A stretch of 64,000 nt of DNA from Porphyra umbilicalis (taxonomy: Eukaryota > Rhodophyta > Bangiophyceae > Bangiales > Bangiaceae). Below are positions 55,057 to 64,000 of this stretch, piece by piece. Each line of letters starts with the position of its first letter. The stretch's first letter is position 1. A program made the translations under genes and the position numbers. A model generated the notes under the pieces. The model was not told the DNA's origin. It made no database searches and was given only the letters and a program-made list of their open reading frames with translations. Location of the stretch: positions 238,501 to 302,500 of the forward strand of contig KV918821.1 in assembly GCA_002049455.2 (NCBI GenBank), given 5' to 3'.

Positions 55057-55634
55057 GTTGGTGGCTCCGCGTCTTGTTCGGCGGTAGAGAATGGCTGGAG
55101 AAGTGGCTGGAAACCAGGCAGGGCAAAACATTTGAGAGCAGTACGGGTGAGCTTGATCAGAAACTGTTATACTTGATTCCAAGTCTCAGCATCCAGGGAG
55201 CCTTGAAGCGTTGCATGGAAAAATGATGACAGCCCTCCCGACTGACAAAGCTGCTGTCCGCGCGCGGGAGGGGAGACTCTCCGCTGCTGTGTGAGGAACG
55301 AGCGCCTAGTTGTACTCGCGCGCGTCGGCGGCTAGAGAAAAGGCGAACTAACTGGCCTGCTTCCTCGACTGCTGCTCTGGTCGCACGACGCCTTGCACAT
55401 GTGCTTTGTGCGCTGCCGAGACGCTCAAGGCAACTGGCAGGTAGGCGGCTGCGCGGAGGTCGTGCGCATCAAGAAGGCGGTCGGCCTCTTGCGAGCACAG
55501 GGCATTGGCCGGTGGCCCGTTGTGGTGGGGAGGTGACGAGCGAGGGGTCGGCGGCTGTTGGTAGGCGGTGGCGAGCTGCAGTTCCGCAGCTTGAGCATCC
55601 TCCGCGACTGTTCCGAGCTCTGTTCCGAGCTGTG

Positions 55635-55640
55635 TATAAG
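55635..55640 (+). promoter_or_regulatory. TATA-box-like TATAAG
   Basis: TATAAG sits 45-50 bases before the ATG at 55685. It is preceded by two direct GTTCCGAGCT repeats (near 55608 and 55622). It fits a core promoter with a very short leader for the following gene. Confidence 0.5.
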
Positions 55641-55684
55641 ACGGCAGCGCGCAACCGAGCCACCAACCCGTGCTCACGGTCGTG

Positions 55685-58135
55685 ATGAACCCATCCCAGT
55701 TGTTGCAGGGTGACGATTGGATTCCTACTCAAGGTCTGCCTAACTCTGCCTTGGCGATGACTCGCGGCCTTGGCCAACTGCCGGGCCAGTCTTCTCCTTT
55801 CCTCCCCCCGCTTTCCTTCTACACCCCTTCCTTTGCTCCACCGCCGGGGTTATCCGCCTCCCCCTATCATGCACATGTAACCCCTAGTGGCGGCCCACCC
55901 CCTATGGGCAGCGCGCTCCTCTCCGGGTCTCAGCCCGCCGCGGCCGCTGCCGCAGCCGCGGCTACGGCATCGGCAGCCCCGGTGTGGGACGGCGCCGTGG
56001 CAGCCGCCGCCGTGGGCGGATCACGACTCGTGCCCCTGGTCGGCGTGGGGGCGATGACCCCTTTGCCAGCTGCATCAACTGCGGATGCTCCACAAGGTGC
56101 TCCTGCGGGCGTTGCAAGTGCTGCAGCCGCTCCACATCAGGCTGTCCTGCCGCCGCAGATGTCTGGAATGCCCGTGTCGCATGACTCGGCGCCACCAGCG
56201 GCGACGGATGCAACGGCACCCGCTCGATTGGTCGCTGCGGCCGTGCTGGCCCGAGCAGCGCCACCTGCAAGGCGTGGGTCAAAGCGAAAGCCCCCACCCT
56301 CTCCCGCCACCCGCCGGACGCTACGCACCCCAAGGAGCCCCCCCACCCCGCAGGCGGCGGCGGCCCGGGTTGCTGCTGCCGCCGAGACGCGGCGGCTGAC
56401 AGCCATTCGACGGCAAGATCCGAACACCGCGCGAGCACGCGTGCAATCTGAGCTGACGGCCGCCGCCGTTGCTGCAGCCGGCGATTCCTCGACCGCGTCG
56501 AGCGGTGAGCTCTTATCAGAGGCTATTCGAGCTCTGCGAGGCCTGCGTCCACCGCCGGCTGGTGGCCCGTCGTCGTGTCCATGCGCGCCGTTTGCTCTGC
56601 AGGCAGCGGCCGCTACGGCAGCGGTGGTTGAGGCGTGGGCAGCAGAGCGCTCGTCTATCTCTTCCAACTTTTCCCTCCTGTGCAACGCTCTCGGCGTCAT
56701 CCTGGCAGACGGCGGCACGAATAGAGCGGACATGACGCAGCTGTTATCCCAGAGCAGCAGCACCGTTCTCGGAGTCCAAGAAGTTGCAGCGGCGTCGAGT
56801 GCGCTCGTGCACAATGCGGAAGCGAGTGGGCGTCACGCTGCGCCGGGTGGAAGCCCGGACGCTCCCTCCTTGCAACCTGCGTCTGGAATGCCGGGGGTAC
56901 CGCGTACGACGAATGACCACACACCCCAAGAGGCTCCTTGGTCCATTCCGATGCAAGTAAGTTTTGCTTCTTTCTTTCCCAGCTGCTTTGGGTGGGGGCG
57001 CCGTCGTGAGAGTGGTCAAGGAGTGCAGTGTGCTGCACGTTTTCCCCAGCTGGATTCTGACGCAGCAGCTCGGAGTCTCCTTCATTGCTTTCGTTTCCCT
57101 GTGGGATGCTGCTTTTCTTTGCCACAGGATGCGCTTGTGTCGCTCTATAAGGACGGTCTGTTCAAGGGGTCTGGCCGCTCGTCGGCTTTTCCTACCACGG
57201 AAGACAACGACGCCGTGATTACCACGCTCTTGGCCACCGAGTTCAACGAGCCACCTGAGGTGGCCGCTAAGCGCCTGGACTCGCCCATCCTCACAAAAAA
57301 TGACAGCGGGGGGCTCACGCCAAACAAGGTGCGCCGGTTTGTGAAGCGCAAGATCGTTCGCTTCCACACTGCTATGCGCAAGATTGCACTAGCGGCCTTC
57401 ATTGAGCGCGCCGGCGTGCTGCTAAAAATCGGCACGCGGCGTCAAGTCGGGACCCGCCCGGACGTCACGCACTTCACCCCCTCCGAAGCCTTTCAGTGCT
57501 TGTCGGGTCACTGGATGGTGAAGGACCTCGACGGGCACGATGCGCTCAACACGGCCGTTGAGGCCACCTACAAAGCCATGGGCTACCAGTCATCGCTGGT
57601 CGTCAGCGCGACTGAGGGCGTGGTGGCGCACAACGCGCTGCGCCTCGCGGCAGTCGCCCGTATTGCGACAGAGGTGTACTGTGGGCTTCTCTCCATCGCG
57701 CGCTTCCCGCGGCCCGACGTCAAGGGCGGAAATGCCGACGAGGCGTCCCACAAGGTGTGGGCCGTCTTGCTCAAGCTGTTGGACGGGGCAATGCCCAAGG
57801 ACAAGAAGCCCCGGAAGGGTATGGCGCTTACCGATGGCGATGACCCCATGCGGGCAGCCGTCAACGACTTGAGCGATCAGCGCCTAGCGCTGATGAAGGA
57901 GACGATGGACAACGTGGCCAACAGCGTCACCGCGTCGCTGCCGTTGTTGCAACTTCCCCCTTCGAGTTGCGGCGACGGCCACTCCGATGGGTCTGACGAG
58001 GTTGCGGCGGTCACGACGAGCGGTCATGGAACCGTCTACAGCGCGCCCGTGGACGGCGGTGACGTCGCGAACCTGGACCCCAGCCAGCTGCTACGCATGG
58101 TTGCTGGGTTCATGCGTGGCGGTCGCCACGCTTGA
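55685..58135 (+). CDS. Unrecognised two-exon protein, possible transposon accessory protein
   Basis: The ATG at 55685 opens MNPSQLLQGDDWIPTQGLPN. Exon 1 ends at 56956 (WSIPMQ), and the intron 56957-57127 (GTAAGT...CCACAG) is 171 bases, so the frame stays open even if it is retained. Exon 2 (57128-58135) starts DALVSLYKDGLFKGSGRSSA; the spliced protein is 759 residues. The N-terminal half is Pro/Ala-rich with a basic patch (ARRGSKRKPPPSPATRRT). The C-terminal third looks folded: KVRRFVKRKIVRFHTAMRKI, LAAFIERAGVLLKIGTRRQV, TPSEAFQCLSGHWMVKDLDG and ALNTAVEATYKAMGYQSSLV. It ends QLLRMVAGFMRGG. I know no match. Position beside a transposase suggests an accessory (TnpA-like) role, but that is inference. 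Confidence 0.7.
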   Translation: MNPSQLLQGDDWIPTQGLPNSALAMTRGLGQLPGQSSPFLPPLSFYTPSFAPPPGLSASPYHAHVTPSGGPPPMGSALLSGSQPAAAAAAAAATASAAPVWDGAVAAAAVGGSRLVPLVGVGAMTPLPAASTADAPQGAPAGVASAAAAPHQAVLPPQMSGMPVSHDSAPPAATDATAPARLVAAAVLARAAPPARRGSKRKPPPSPATRRTLRTPRSPPTPQAAAARVAAAAETRRLTAIRRQDPNTARARVQSELTAAAVAAAGDSSTASSGELLSEAIRALRGLRPPPAGGPSSCPCAPFALQAAAATAAVVEAWAAERSSISSNFSLLCNALGVILADGGTNRADMTQLLSQSSSTVLGVQEVAAASSALVHNAEASGRHAAPGGSPDAPSLQPASGMPGVPRTTNDHTPQEAPWSIPMQVSFASFFPSCFGWGRRRESGQGVQCAARFPQLDSDAAARSLLHCFRFPVGCCFSLPQDALVSLYKDGLFKGSGRSSAFPTTEDNDAVITTLLATEFNEPPEVAAKRLDSPILTKNDSGGLTPNKVRRFVKRKIVRFHTAMRKIALAAFIERAGVLLKIGTRRQVGTRPDVTHFTPSEAFQCLSGHWMVKDLDGHDALNTAVEATYKAMGYQSSLVVSATEGVVAHNALRLAAVARIATEVYCGLLSIARFPRPDVKGGNADEASHKVWAVLLKLLDGAMPKDKKPRKGMALTDGDDPMRAAVNDLSDQRLALMKETMDNVANSVTASLPLLQLPPSSCGDGHSDGSDEVAAVTTSGHGTVYSAPVDGGDVANLDPSQLLRMVAGFMRGGRHA

Positions 58136-58599
58136 AACGCTGGCCCGCACGCGGGCAACCGCTGGAGGCGACCGCACGGGATGGATGCAAGCACGCGCTG
58201 CGGAATAGTGGGCGCAAGTACTCACTTGTGTCCACGACCCTGGATGGTCGTTCTCCGCAGCGACCTGCCGCGGCATCTTGCTCATGAACCACTGCTCGCG
58301 ATTGTGCGACTTTCTGCTGCTGGACACGAGTTCCACCTTTTTTTAATTTCTAATCCGAGCGCGCATTCCCCACCACCCAACCCACCGCCGACGTCACGTG
58401 TGGCTGCTTGCGTGATGACGTTGCTCGCCCCGTTTACCTTATTGCACCCCCACCGGCACCATCACCATCGCAGCCGCGTTCTGTTCGACCGAGTTGATGG
58501 CTGTCTCCGCCGCGTCCACGCCTGAGAAGGCAGACGCCCGGTACTCAGTGTGGTCGCCGACTGTACGCTATGACGGATCGCGTCTGGTTAGGCGTTACC
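58136..58599. other. 3' flank of the 55.7-kb gene
   Basis: Ordinary-composition DNA. Nothing recognisable is seen before the repeat array begins. Confidence 0.3.
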
Positions 58600-61500
58600 A
58601 CGGCACGGGGGTGGCGGATCGGCGGGCGTGGTCAATGACGCGGCGGTCATTGCCGCGGCGGCGACGAAATGTGCGGCAAGAGTTGTCAGCAGCGGCGGCG
58701 GCCACCGTCGCGCGCTTGCGAGAAGGAGCGGCCGCTCGTACCTCAACTGTTGGCCGGCGGCGTCGCCCCCGCCGAAGAGACGGCGAACGGTGCTTGCGAC
58801 ACATCGTGGGCGAGGCGCCAGTGGGGATGCTGATGGCTCGAGTGCGGCCGACACGTCGCTGCTGAGGGATTGGGCGGCTAGGACCGGCGAGGTGCAGTGG
58901 GCGGGGCACGACAAAGCGATGGTACCAGATGCGGCGTCGAATTGTCGGCCAGCGCGATCAGCGGATGCTCCGGCTCCGGCACCCGCTCCCGCCGCAAGAA
59001 AGCGGGCGCTTATTGGCAGTCACTGTCGTCGGACAACGCCGCTACCACAACCAGGTGACGGCCGCGGCCGCCGGGCGCTCGTCTAGCGTGCCTGCCAACG
59101 GGGGCGCGGGCCTGGGTGGACGTCCTGGCCACCTGCACCGTGACGTTGAGCGGCGGCCGTGGCAGCTTGTGGGCGGACGTGGCGCGGGGGGGAAAGGTGG
59201 TGGTTTCGGGGTGGTGGGCGACGACGTGGCGCTGACCACGGTGGGGGCGGCGACAACGACGGCGAGTGGCGTCGGATATCACCACGGGGACCACACGCTC
59301 TGCTGCCGCATGTGGGCGTGGGGTCGGCAGCGCTGTGGGTGGGTGCGTCGCGGCGGCCGTGGGCGTCGGACGCCGCCGTCGCAGGCGCGCGAAGACGATC
59401 GTGGCCGCCAGAGCCCCGCTACAAGTGCTGTCTGGCTGTGGCGCCACTCTGGACGGGTGCCATGGCCACCACCACCGCGTCGGCAAGCGGCGACCATCGC
59501 TGGTCTTGAGCGTGCGGGACGGGGAGGCGGGGGAGTGGTGGTTGGCGGGGGTCGCCTGGGCGTGGCGGTGGCGCTGCTGATGGCGTTCGCCATGGGCTCG
59601 GCAACCGAGAGCGCGGGTCGGAGCTGCAAGTGACAACGTGGCCCTCGTCGGGATTGCGTGGGCACAACGGGCGGCACGCTGAGTCAGCGGCCGCAACGGA
59701 GGCGGAACTGCACCCGATTGCAAGCAGGTGGGTTCTTGGTGCCGGTTGTCGGCGTCGGGCGCCGGGGCTGCGGGCATCCAACGAATCACGTGGTTGCTGG
59801 AGGCGCCCCAAGAACGCTTTACGGATGTGGCGGCGACGTGGGCGGAGGCCGTCGCCACCACCAAGGCGATGGCGAGCTGCTACCATCGCTAGTCGTGGCC
59901 GGTTCTGGCGAGGGGGGGGGGAGTGTACGGGTTGGCAAGGGCGGCCGGGGGGTGGCAGTGTCCCCGCTGTGAGTGGCCTCCGTGGCCGTCTGGAACGTAA
60001 CGGTGGGCAACGACCGTGGTTGCTGGTGGGTGGGCGGGGCTGGCGGACAAGGTGTGGTTCCTGGAGTGGCGGGCGACGACGTGGCGCTGTCCGCGGTGGC
60101 GGCGGCGACAATGGCGGCGAGTGGCATCGGAGATCACCACGGTGCCCGCACGCACTGCTGTCGCATGTGGGCGTGGGGTCGGCAGCGCTGTGGGTGGGTG
60201 CGTCGCGGCGGCCGTGGGCGTCGGACGCCGGCGTCGCAGGCACCCAACGACGACCGCGGCCGCCCCAGCCCCGCTGCAAGCGCCGTCTGGCTGTGGCGCC
60301 ACTCTGGACGGGTGCCATGGCCACCGCCACCGCGACGGCAAGCGGCGACCATCGCTGGTCGTGGGCGTGCGTGACGGGGAGGCGGGAACTGGTGGATGAC
60401 GAGGGACGCGTGGGCGTGGCGGTGGCGCCACTGTTTGCTGGCGCCGTGGCCGCCGCCATCGAGAGCCCAAGTCGGCGCTGCCGGTGTCAACGCGGCGCTC
60501 GTGGTGGGCGGATGCCACGGCGGGTTTATGGTGCGGCCATTTTGTGCGAGACACGACGCGTGTCTGGACGCGAATGTGGCCGCGAAATAAGTTGGGCACG
60601 TGGCGTTGACAGCTGCCACGGTTCCAACACCCGTTGGTGCCGCAAGTGGTCGGGCGCGTGGCGGTGGCTATCAGCTTCTAGCGCCGCAGTCGCACGGGCC
60701 CAATGGAAGCCGCGGCCGCGTGAGACCCGTCACGAGTGTAGCCCGGCTACGACGCTGCTGTGGGCGGGCACTATGGCCGCCGCCACTGGTTTGGTGAGTG
60801 GTGACCGTCGCTGTTTGTGCGCGGTGCGACGGGGCGGGGGGTGAATGGTGCTTGGCGGGGGTCGCCGGAAGGTTGCGGTGGCGCCGTTGTTGGCAGGCGC
60901 CGTGGCCACCGCTCCGCGAGGACGAGTGCCGACTGTCGCTAGCGGTGGGCGGGTGCGAAGGTTTTGGGGCGGGAGTGGTGGTTTTCTGGGCGCCGCTGTG
61001 CGCGGCCGCGGTCGCCGCCGCCTCTTCATCTGCCAGCGGCGACGGCGGCTGGTGGTGGGGACGCGTGTCCGATGAAAGTCGGTGCCGGCTTTGTGAGGGG
61101 GTGACGACTCGGCGCTGGTCAAGGCGGCGGCGGCGAAATTGTCGGCAGCCGGCATCGGGCGCCGCCACTGCGCTGTCACCTGCCAGTATCGTATCTGGGC
61201 CGATGCGTGGCCGCGGCCGTCGGCGTCGGACGCCGTGTTTACAGGTGCGTGACGACAGCCGCCGCCGCCAGAGGCCACGAGTACCGGCCAGCCGTCACGC
61301 TGCTGTGGGCGGGCGCGGTGGCCACGGCGACCGCGACGGCGAGTGGCGACCGTCGCTTATCGTGTGAACGTGCGACGGTGGGGGGGGGGAGTGGTCTTTG
61401 GCGGGGGTCGCGGGAACGCGGCAGTGGCGCCACTGTTGGCAAGCGCCGTGGCCGCCTCCACCGCGACGAAGAGGAGCGACCGTCGCTAGTGATGCACGGG

Positions 61501-62600
61501 TGTGTCGGGGAGGGGGGGGGGTGGCGGATGGCGGGGGACGCCGGGAGATGGCGATGGTGCAGCTGTGACTCGCCGCTATGGCTGCCACCACCAAGGCGGC
61601 GGCGTTTACGTGCGGCGGGTGACGATGTGGCGTTGATCGCCGTGGTGGCGGCGAGATTGTCGGCACCCGGCGTCGGGCGCCGCCGCTGCGCCGCCACCCG
61701 CCCATTTCGTATCTGTCCCAGTGTGTTGGCTCGGCCGTTGGCGTCGGACGCCGGTGTCGCCGGCGCCGCGGCTGGCAGAGGCCACGAGTACCGGCAACTT
61801 TCGCGCTGTCGTGGGCGCGCGCCGTGGCGACGGCCACCGCGACGTCGAGCGGCGACCGACACTGGTTGTGTGAGGGTGTGACGGGGGGGGGGGGGGGGGG
61901 GGGGTGGTTGGCGGGCGACACCGGGGGATGGCGTTGGCGCAGCTGCGGCTTGCCGATTTGGCAGCCGCCATTGAGGCGACTTTTCGGCGCGGCGGGCGAC
62001 TACGTGGCGTTGGTCGCCGTGGTGGCGACGAGGTTACCGGCAGGCGGCGTCGGGCGCCGCCGCTGCGCCGCCACCTGCCCATGACACACGTGCGCCTATG
62101 TGTCGACGCCGCCATCGGCGTCGGACGCCGGCGTCGCCGGCACCCGGCGACAGCCGCGGCCGCAAGAGGATCGCGACGAGTACCTGATAGCTGTGGCTCT
62201 GCTGTGGGCGGACGCCGTGGCCACGGCGACCGCGACGGCGAGTGGCGACCGTCGCTGGGCGTGCGAGGATACGACGGGGTGGGGGGGGGTCGTGGTTGGC
62301 GGGGGTCGCGGGGGGGTGGCGGTGGCGTCACTGTTGGCAGGCGCCGTGGCCGCCGCCACCGCGACGACGAGGAGCGACCGTCGCTAGCTGTGGGCGGGTG
62401 CGACGAGGAGGGGGGGGAGTGGCGGACGCCGGGGGTCGCCGGGGGATGGCGATGGTGCAGCTGTGGCTCGCTGCTATGGCCGCCGCCACTGTGGCAACGT
62501 GTCGGCGCGGCGGGCGACGACGTGGCGCTGGTCGTTGTGATGGCGGCGATAACGGCGGCCTGTGGCGTCGCTGTCCGCAAGGACGCCGGCACCCTCTCTC
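58600..62600. repeat. Diverged tandem-repeat (satellite-like) array, unit about 0.4-0.6 kb
   Basis: A landmark like GACGACGTGGCGCTGGTC recurs in the same orientation near 58632, 59226, 59635, 60081, 60484, 61105, 61620, 62006 and 62518, at spacings of about 390-620 bases. A second landmark, GGCGTCGGACGCC, occurs near 59363, 60215, 61222, 61743 and 62117. Within units, CCGTGGCCACCGCC-type subrepeats recur at about 130-base steps (for example 61313, 61446, 61577 and 62213, 62343, 62473). The blocks starting at 59226 and 60081 are long near-copies (855 bases apart). Spacing is not a multiple of three, so long open frames across the array are not evidence of protein coding. Confidence 0.8.
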
Positions 62601-64000
62601 GCCACATTTCGTCTTATGCTCGGCGGCGCTTTTTGGCGGGTGGCTTAGCCGCCGTCCCCGAGACAGTGTGCGGTATGTGCGACAAGTGGTAAGCAGGTCG
62701 GTGTTTGGTCGACTGACTCTTGAGGGGTGACCAATGCGTCGCTGGTTGCGGTGTCGGAGTGGGTATCAAGTGGGGGTACGAGGACGCTCGCTGGGGAGAA
62801 GGAGTTTCTCGAGGACTGAGGGCGAGAGTCAAGCAAGGCGTCAAGCGGCGTCGGGCCGTGTCACCTGGGGAACCGCGCGGGGCACCGCCTCACCGCAGCG
62901 CCGCCAAACCGCCATGGTACGGTTCTCGCGATGGAGCTCACGGACAGTACGCGTGGATACAGTGGCTAGAGCAAAGTAGACCATTGTTTCATGGAGGCGG
63001 ACTGTATCTCGTGGCCAGTGATCGCTCAGCATGAAAATGAGTACGAGACATGAAACTGGCGGCAAATAGCAATCGATATGAGGGCTCGCTTCAGCGACTT
63101 ACAAGGAGCCATCATCACTAAGACAAAGACTGCGGCAGGACGGTCATTGACTCAACGACCTGCCCTCTCCTCTGTCAGCACTGTCAGGAAGAACTGGAGG
63201 GGGTGCGCTGTTGGGGAATCGAGAGGGGTCGAACGACAACACGGACGGTACCTGAACGGACTGGACGCGACCATATCACAGACGAATGGATAAACGGTAG
63301 TGCCGTCGTCCGTAAATCGTTCACGCACGAGAAGGGGACGGTTCACACACGAAAGTCTCCTTCGTTTGGGGGACACACACCGGCCGACGTTTGGCTGACG
63401 GGTCGACGCGAGGCAGCGGCGAGGGATTCAGGAGGCAGCCATCCCCGCCCCCCAATCTGGCCAATCTAGCCAATCTGCACCGCCGATTGGTCGGTGGACC
63501 GCATCGCGTGTGTTTTTGCACGCGAGAGCGCCAGTCGCCAGGCGCAAAAACTAATGTCGCCTGGCACGCCCTGCTTCCAGCACCCTGCACGCGTGCAACA
63601 CGTGCCTGGCGGCGGCGCCGTTTTTCCAGCTGGAGGGGCGGCGCGCCAACCGCCCGCGTCGAAACTCGGTGGGCGCGACCGAGCGCCCTCGGTGGGGGGT
63701 GGGGGACCAGCTGGCCGCTCCGCTGCCCCCCCCCCAAGGCAGTCCGCGCGGCTGCCACGGCGGATGCGGTGTCCGACGCCCCGCCGCGCGGCCCCTCCAC
63801 CGCGTGCGCCGCGGCGGCGGCCTCGCGGCCACGTCAGCTGCGCTCGAGGGGACCGTGGAAGGTCCTGCGGCCTTGCAGCAGCGTGCTCGTGAAACGGATG
63901 CGCAGGGGGGGGGGGGGGGGGGTTGTTCTGCACCCAGTCGCCGACCAACGCCGTTGCCCAGCAGCGTCATCGTGGCCACTGTTCCATTCTTTTTTTCTTG
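62601..64000. other. Right-end flank; repeats but no supported gene
   Basis: A hairpin-like CACGAAAG/CTTCGTTTG lies at 63344-63370, related to the one at 46782. Tandem CCAAT motifs (GGCCAATCT, AGCCAATCT) lie at 63458-63477 with an inverted GATTGGT at 63485. At the end a minus-strand ATG near 63964 (MTLLGNGVGRRLGAEQ, followed by G/C runs) could be the start of a gene reading left, but no family is recognised. Confidence 0.3.

Noticed and set aside
59630-60844. 404-codon open frame inside the repeat array
   Set aside because: The array's repeat spacing is not a multiple of three, so the frame is not kept between units; best seen as non-coding satellite.
58600-62600. CRISPR-like array
   Set aside because: Units are hundreds of bases and diverged, with no short identical repeats and unique spacers; the genome is eukaryotic.
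1-64000. Retroelements or virus-derived genes
   Set aside because: I saw no reverse transcriptase, integrase, capsid or envelope motifs and no long terminal repeats in the frames inspected.

Overview
The window is nuclear DNA of a very GC-rich eukaryote. Protein genes are split by short GT-AG introns (about 170-410 bases). Coding DNA is rich in Ala, Gly, Pro and Arg codons, homopolymer runs of G or C are frequent, and leaders before start codons are rich in C and T. Two genes point to a plastid-bearing alga: a ClpF-like Clp adaptor and an M41 FtsH-like protein with a transit-peptide-like N-terminus. My best guess is a bangiophyte red alga (Porphyra/Pyropia type); this is inference from composition and gene content, not a database match.

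Layout. 0-5.5 kb: the 3' end of a transposon-like gene, an unrecognised two-exon gene, a small foldback-like element and an Ala-rich possible gene. 5.7-8.2 kb: two convergent ribosome-biogenesis genes, NOL12/RRP17 and RCL1. 8.7-10.4 kb: two clusters of CAACG/CGTTG motifs with no recognisable gene. 11.4-13.6 kb: a large secretory-pathway membrane protein. 15.2-17.1 kb: an SLC33A1-type acetyl-CoA transporter, convergent with a single-pass membrane protein (17.8-19.3 kb). 19.6-22.5 kb: extreme low-complexity GC DNA. 24.1-25.6 kb: an unrecognised gene with an internal duplication. 26.2-27.9 kb: a weak gene model. 29.0-30.0 kb: ClpF-like. 30.3-32.8 kb: a three-exon GmrSD-like (DUF262 plus DUF1524) gene. 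34.8-37.3 kb: armadillo-repeat protein with an RGG/RS tail. 38.3-39.8 kb: membrane RING-H2 ubiquitin ligase. 41.7-42.7 kb: M41-like plastid protein, divergent from RPA1 (43.7-46.1 kb).

From about 46.7 kb to the end the character changes to mobile-element DNA. It holds a four-exon CACTA/Plavaka-like transposase (48.1-52.6 kb, minus strand), two unrecognised plus-strand genes (54.4 and 55.7 kb) that may be element companions, and a diverged tandem-repeat array (58.6-62.6 kb).

A recurring feature is that several well-recognised genes (NOL12, RCL1, SLC33A1, CLPF, the RING gene, the M41 gene and the 18-kb membrane protein) change reading frame exactly at long G or C runs. I read this mainly as uncertain homopolymer length in the assembly. 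Spans given for those genes cover all frames.

Highlights are the spliced GmrSD-like restriction-enzyme homologue, an RPA1 with half of its zinc ligands missing, and the complex transposon and satellite region at the right end.
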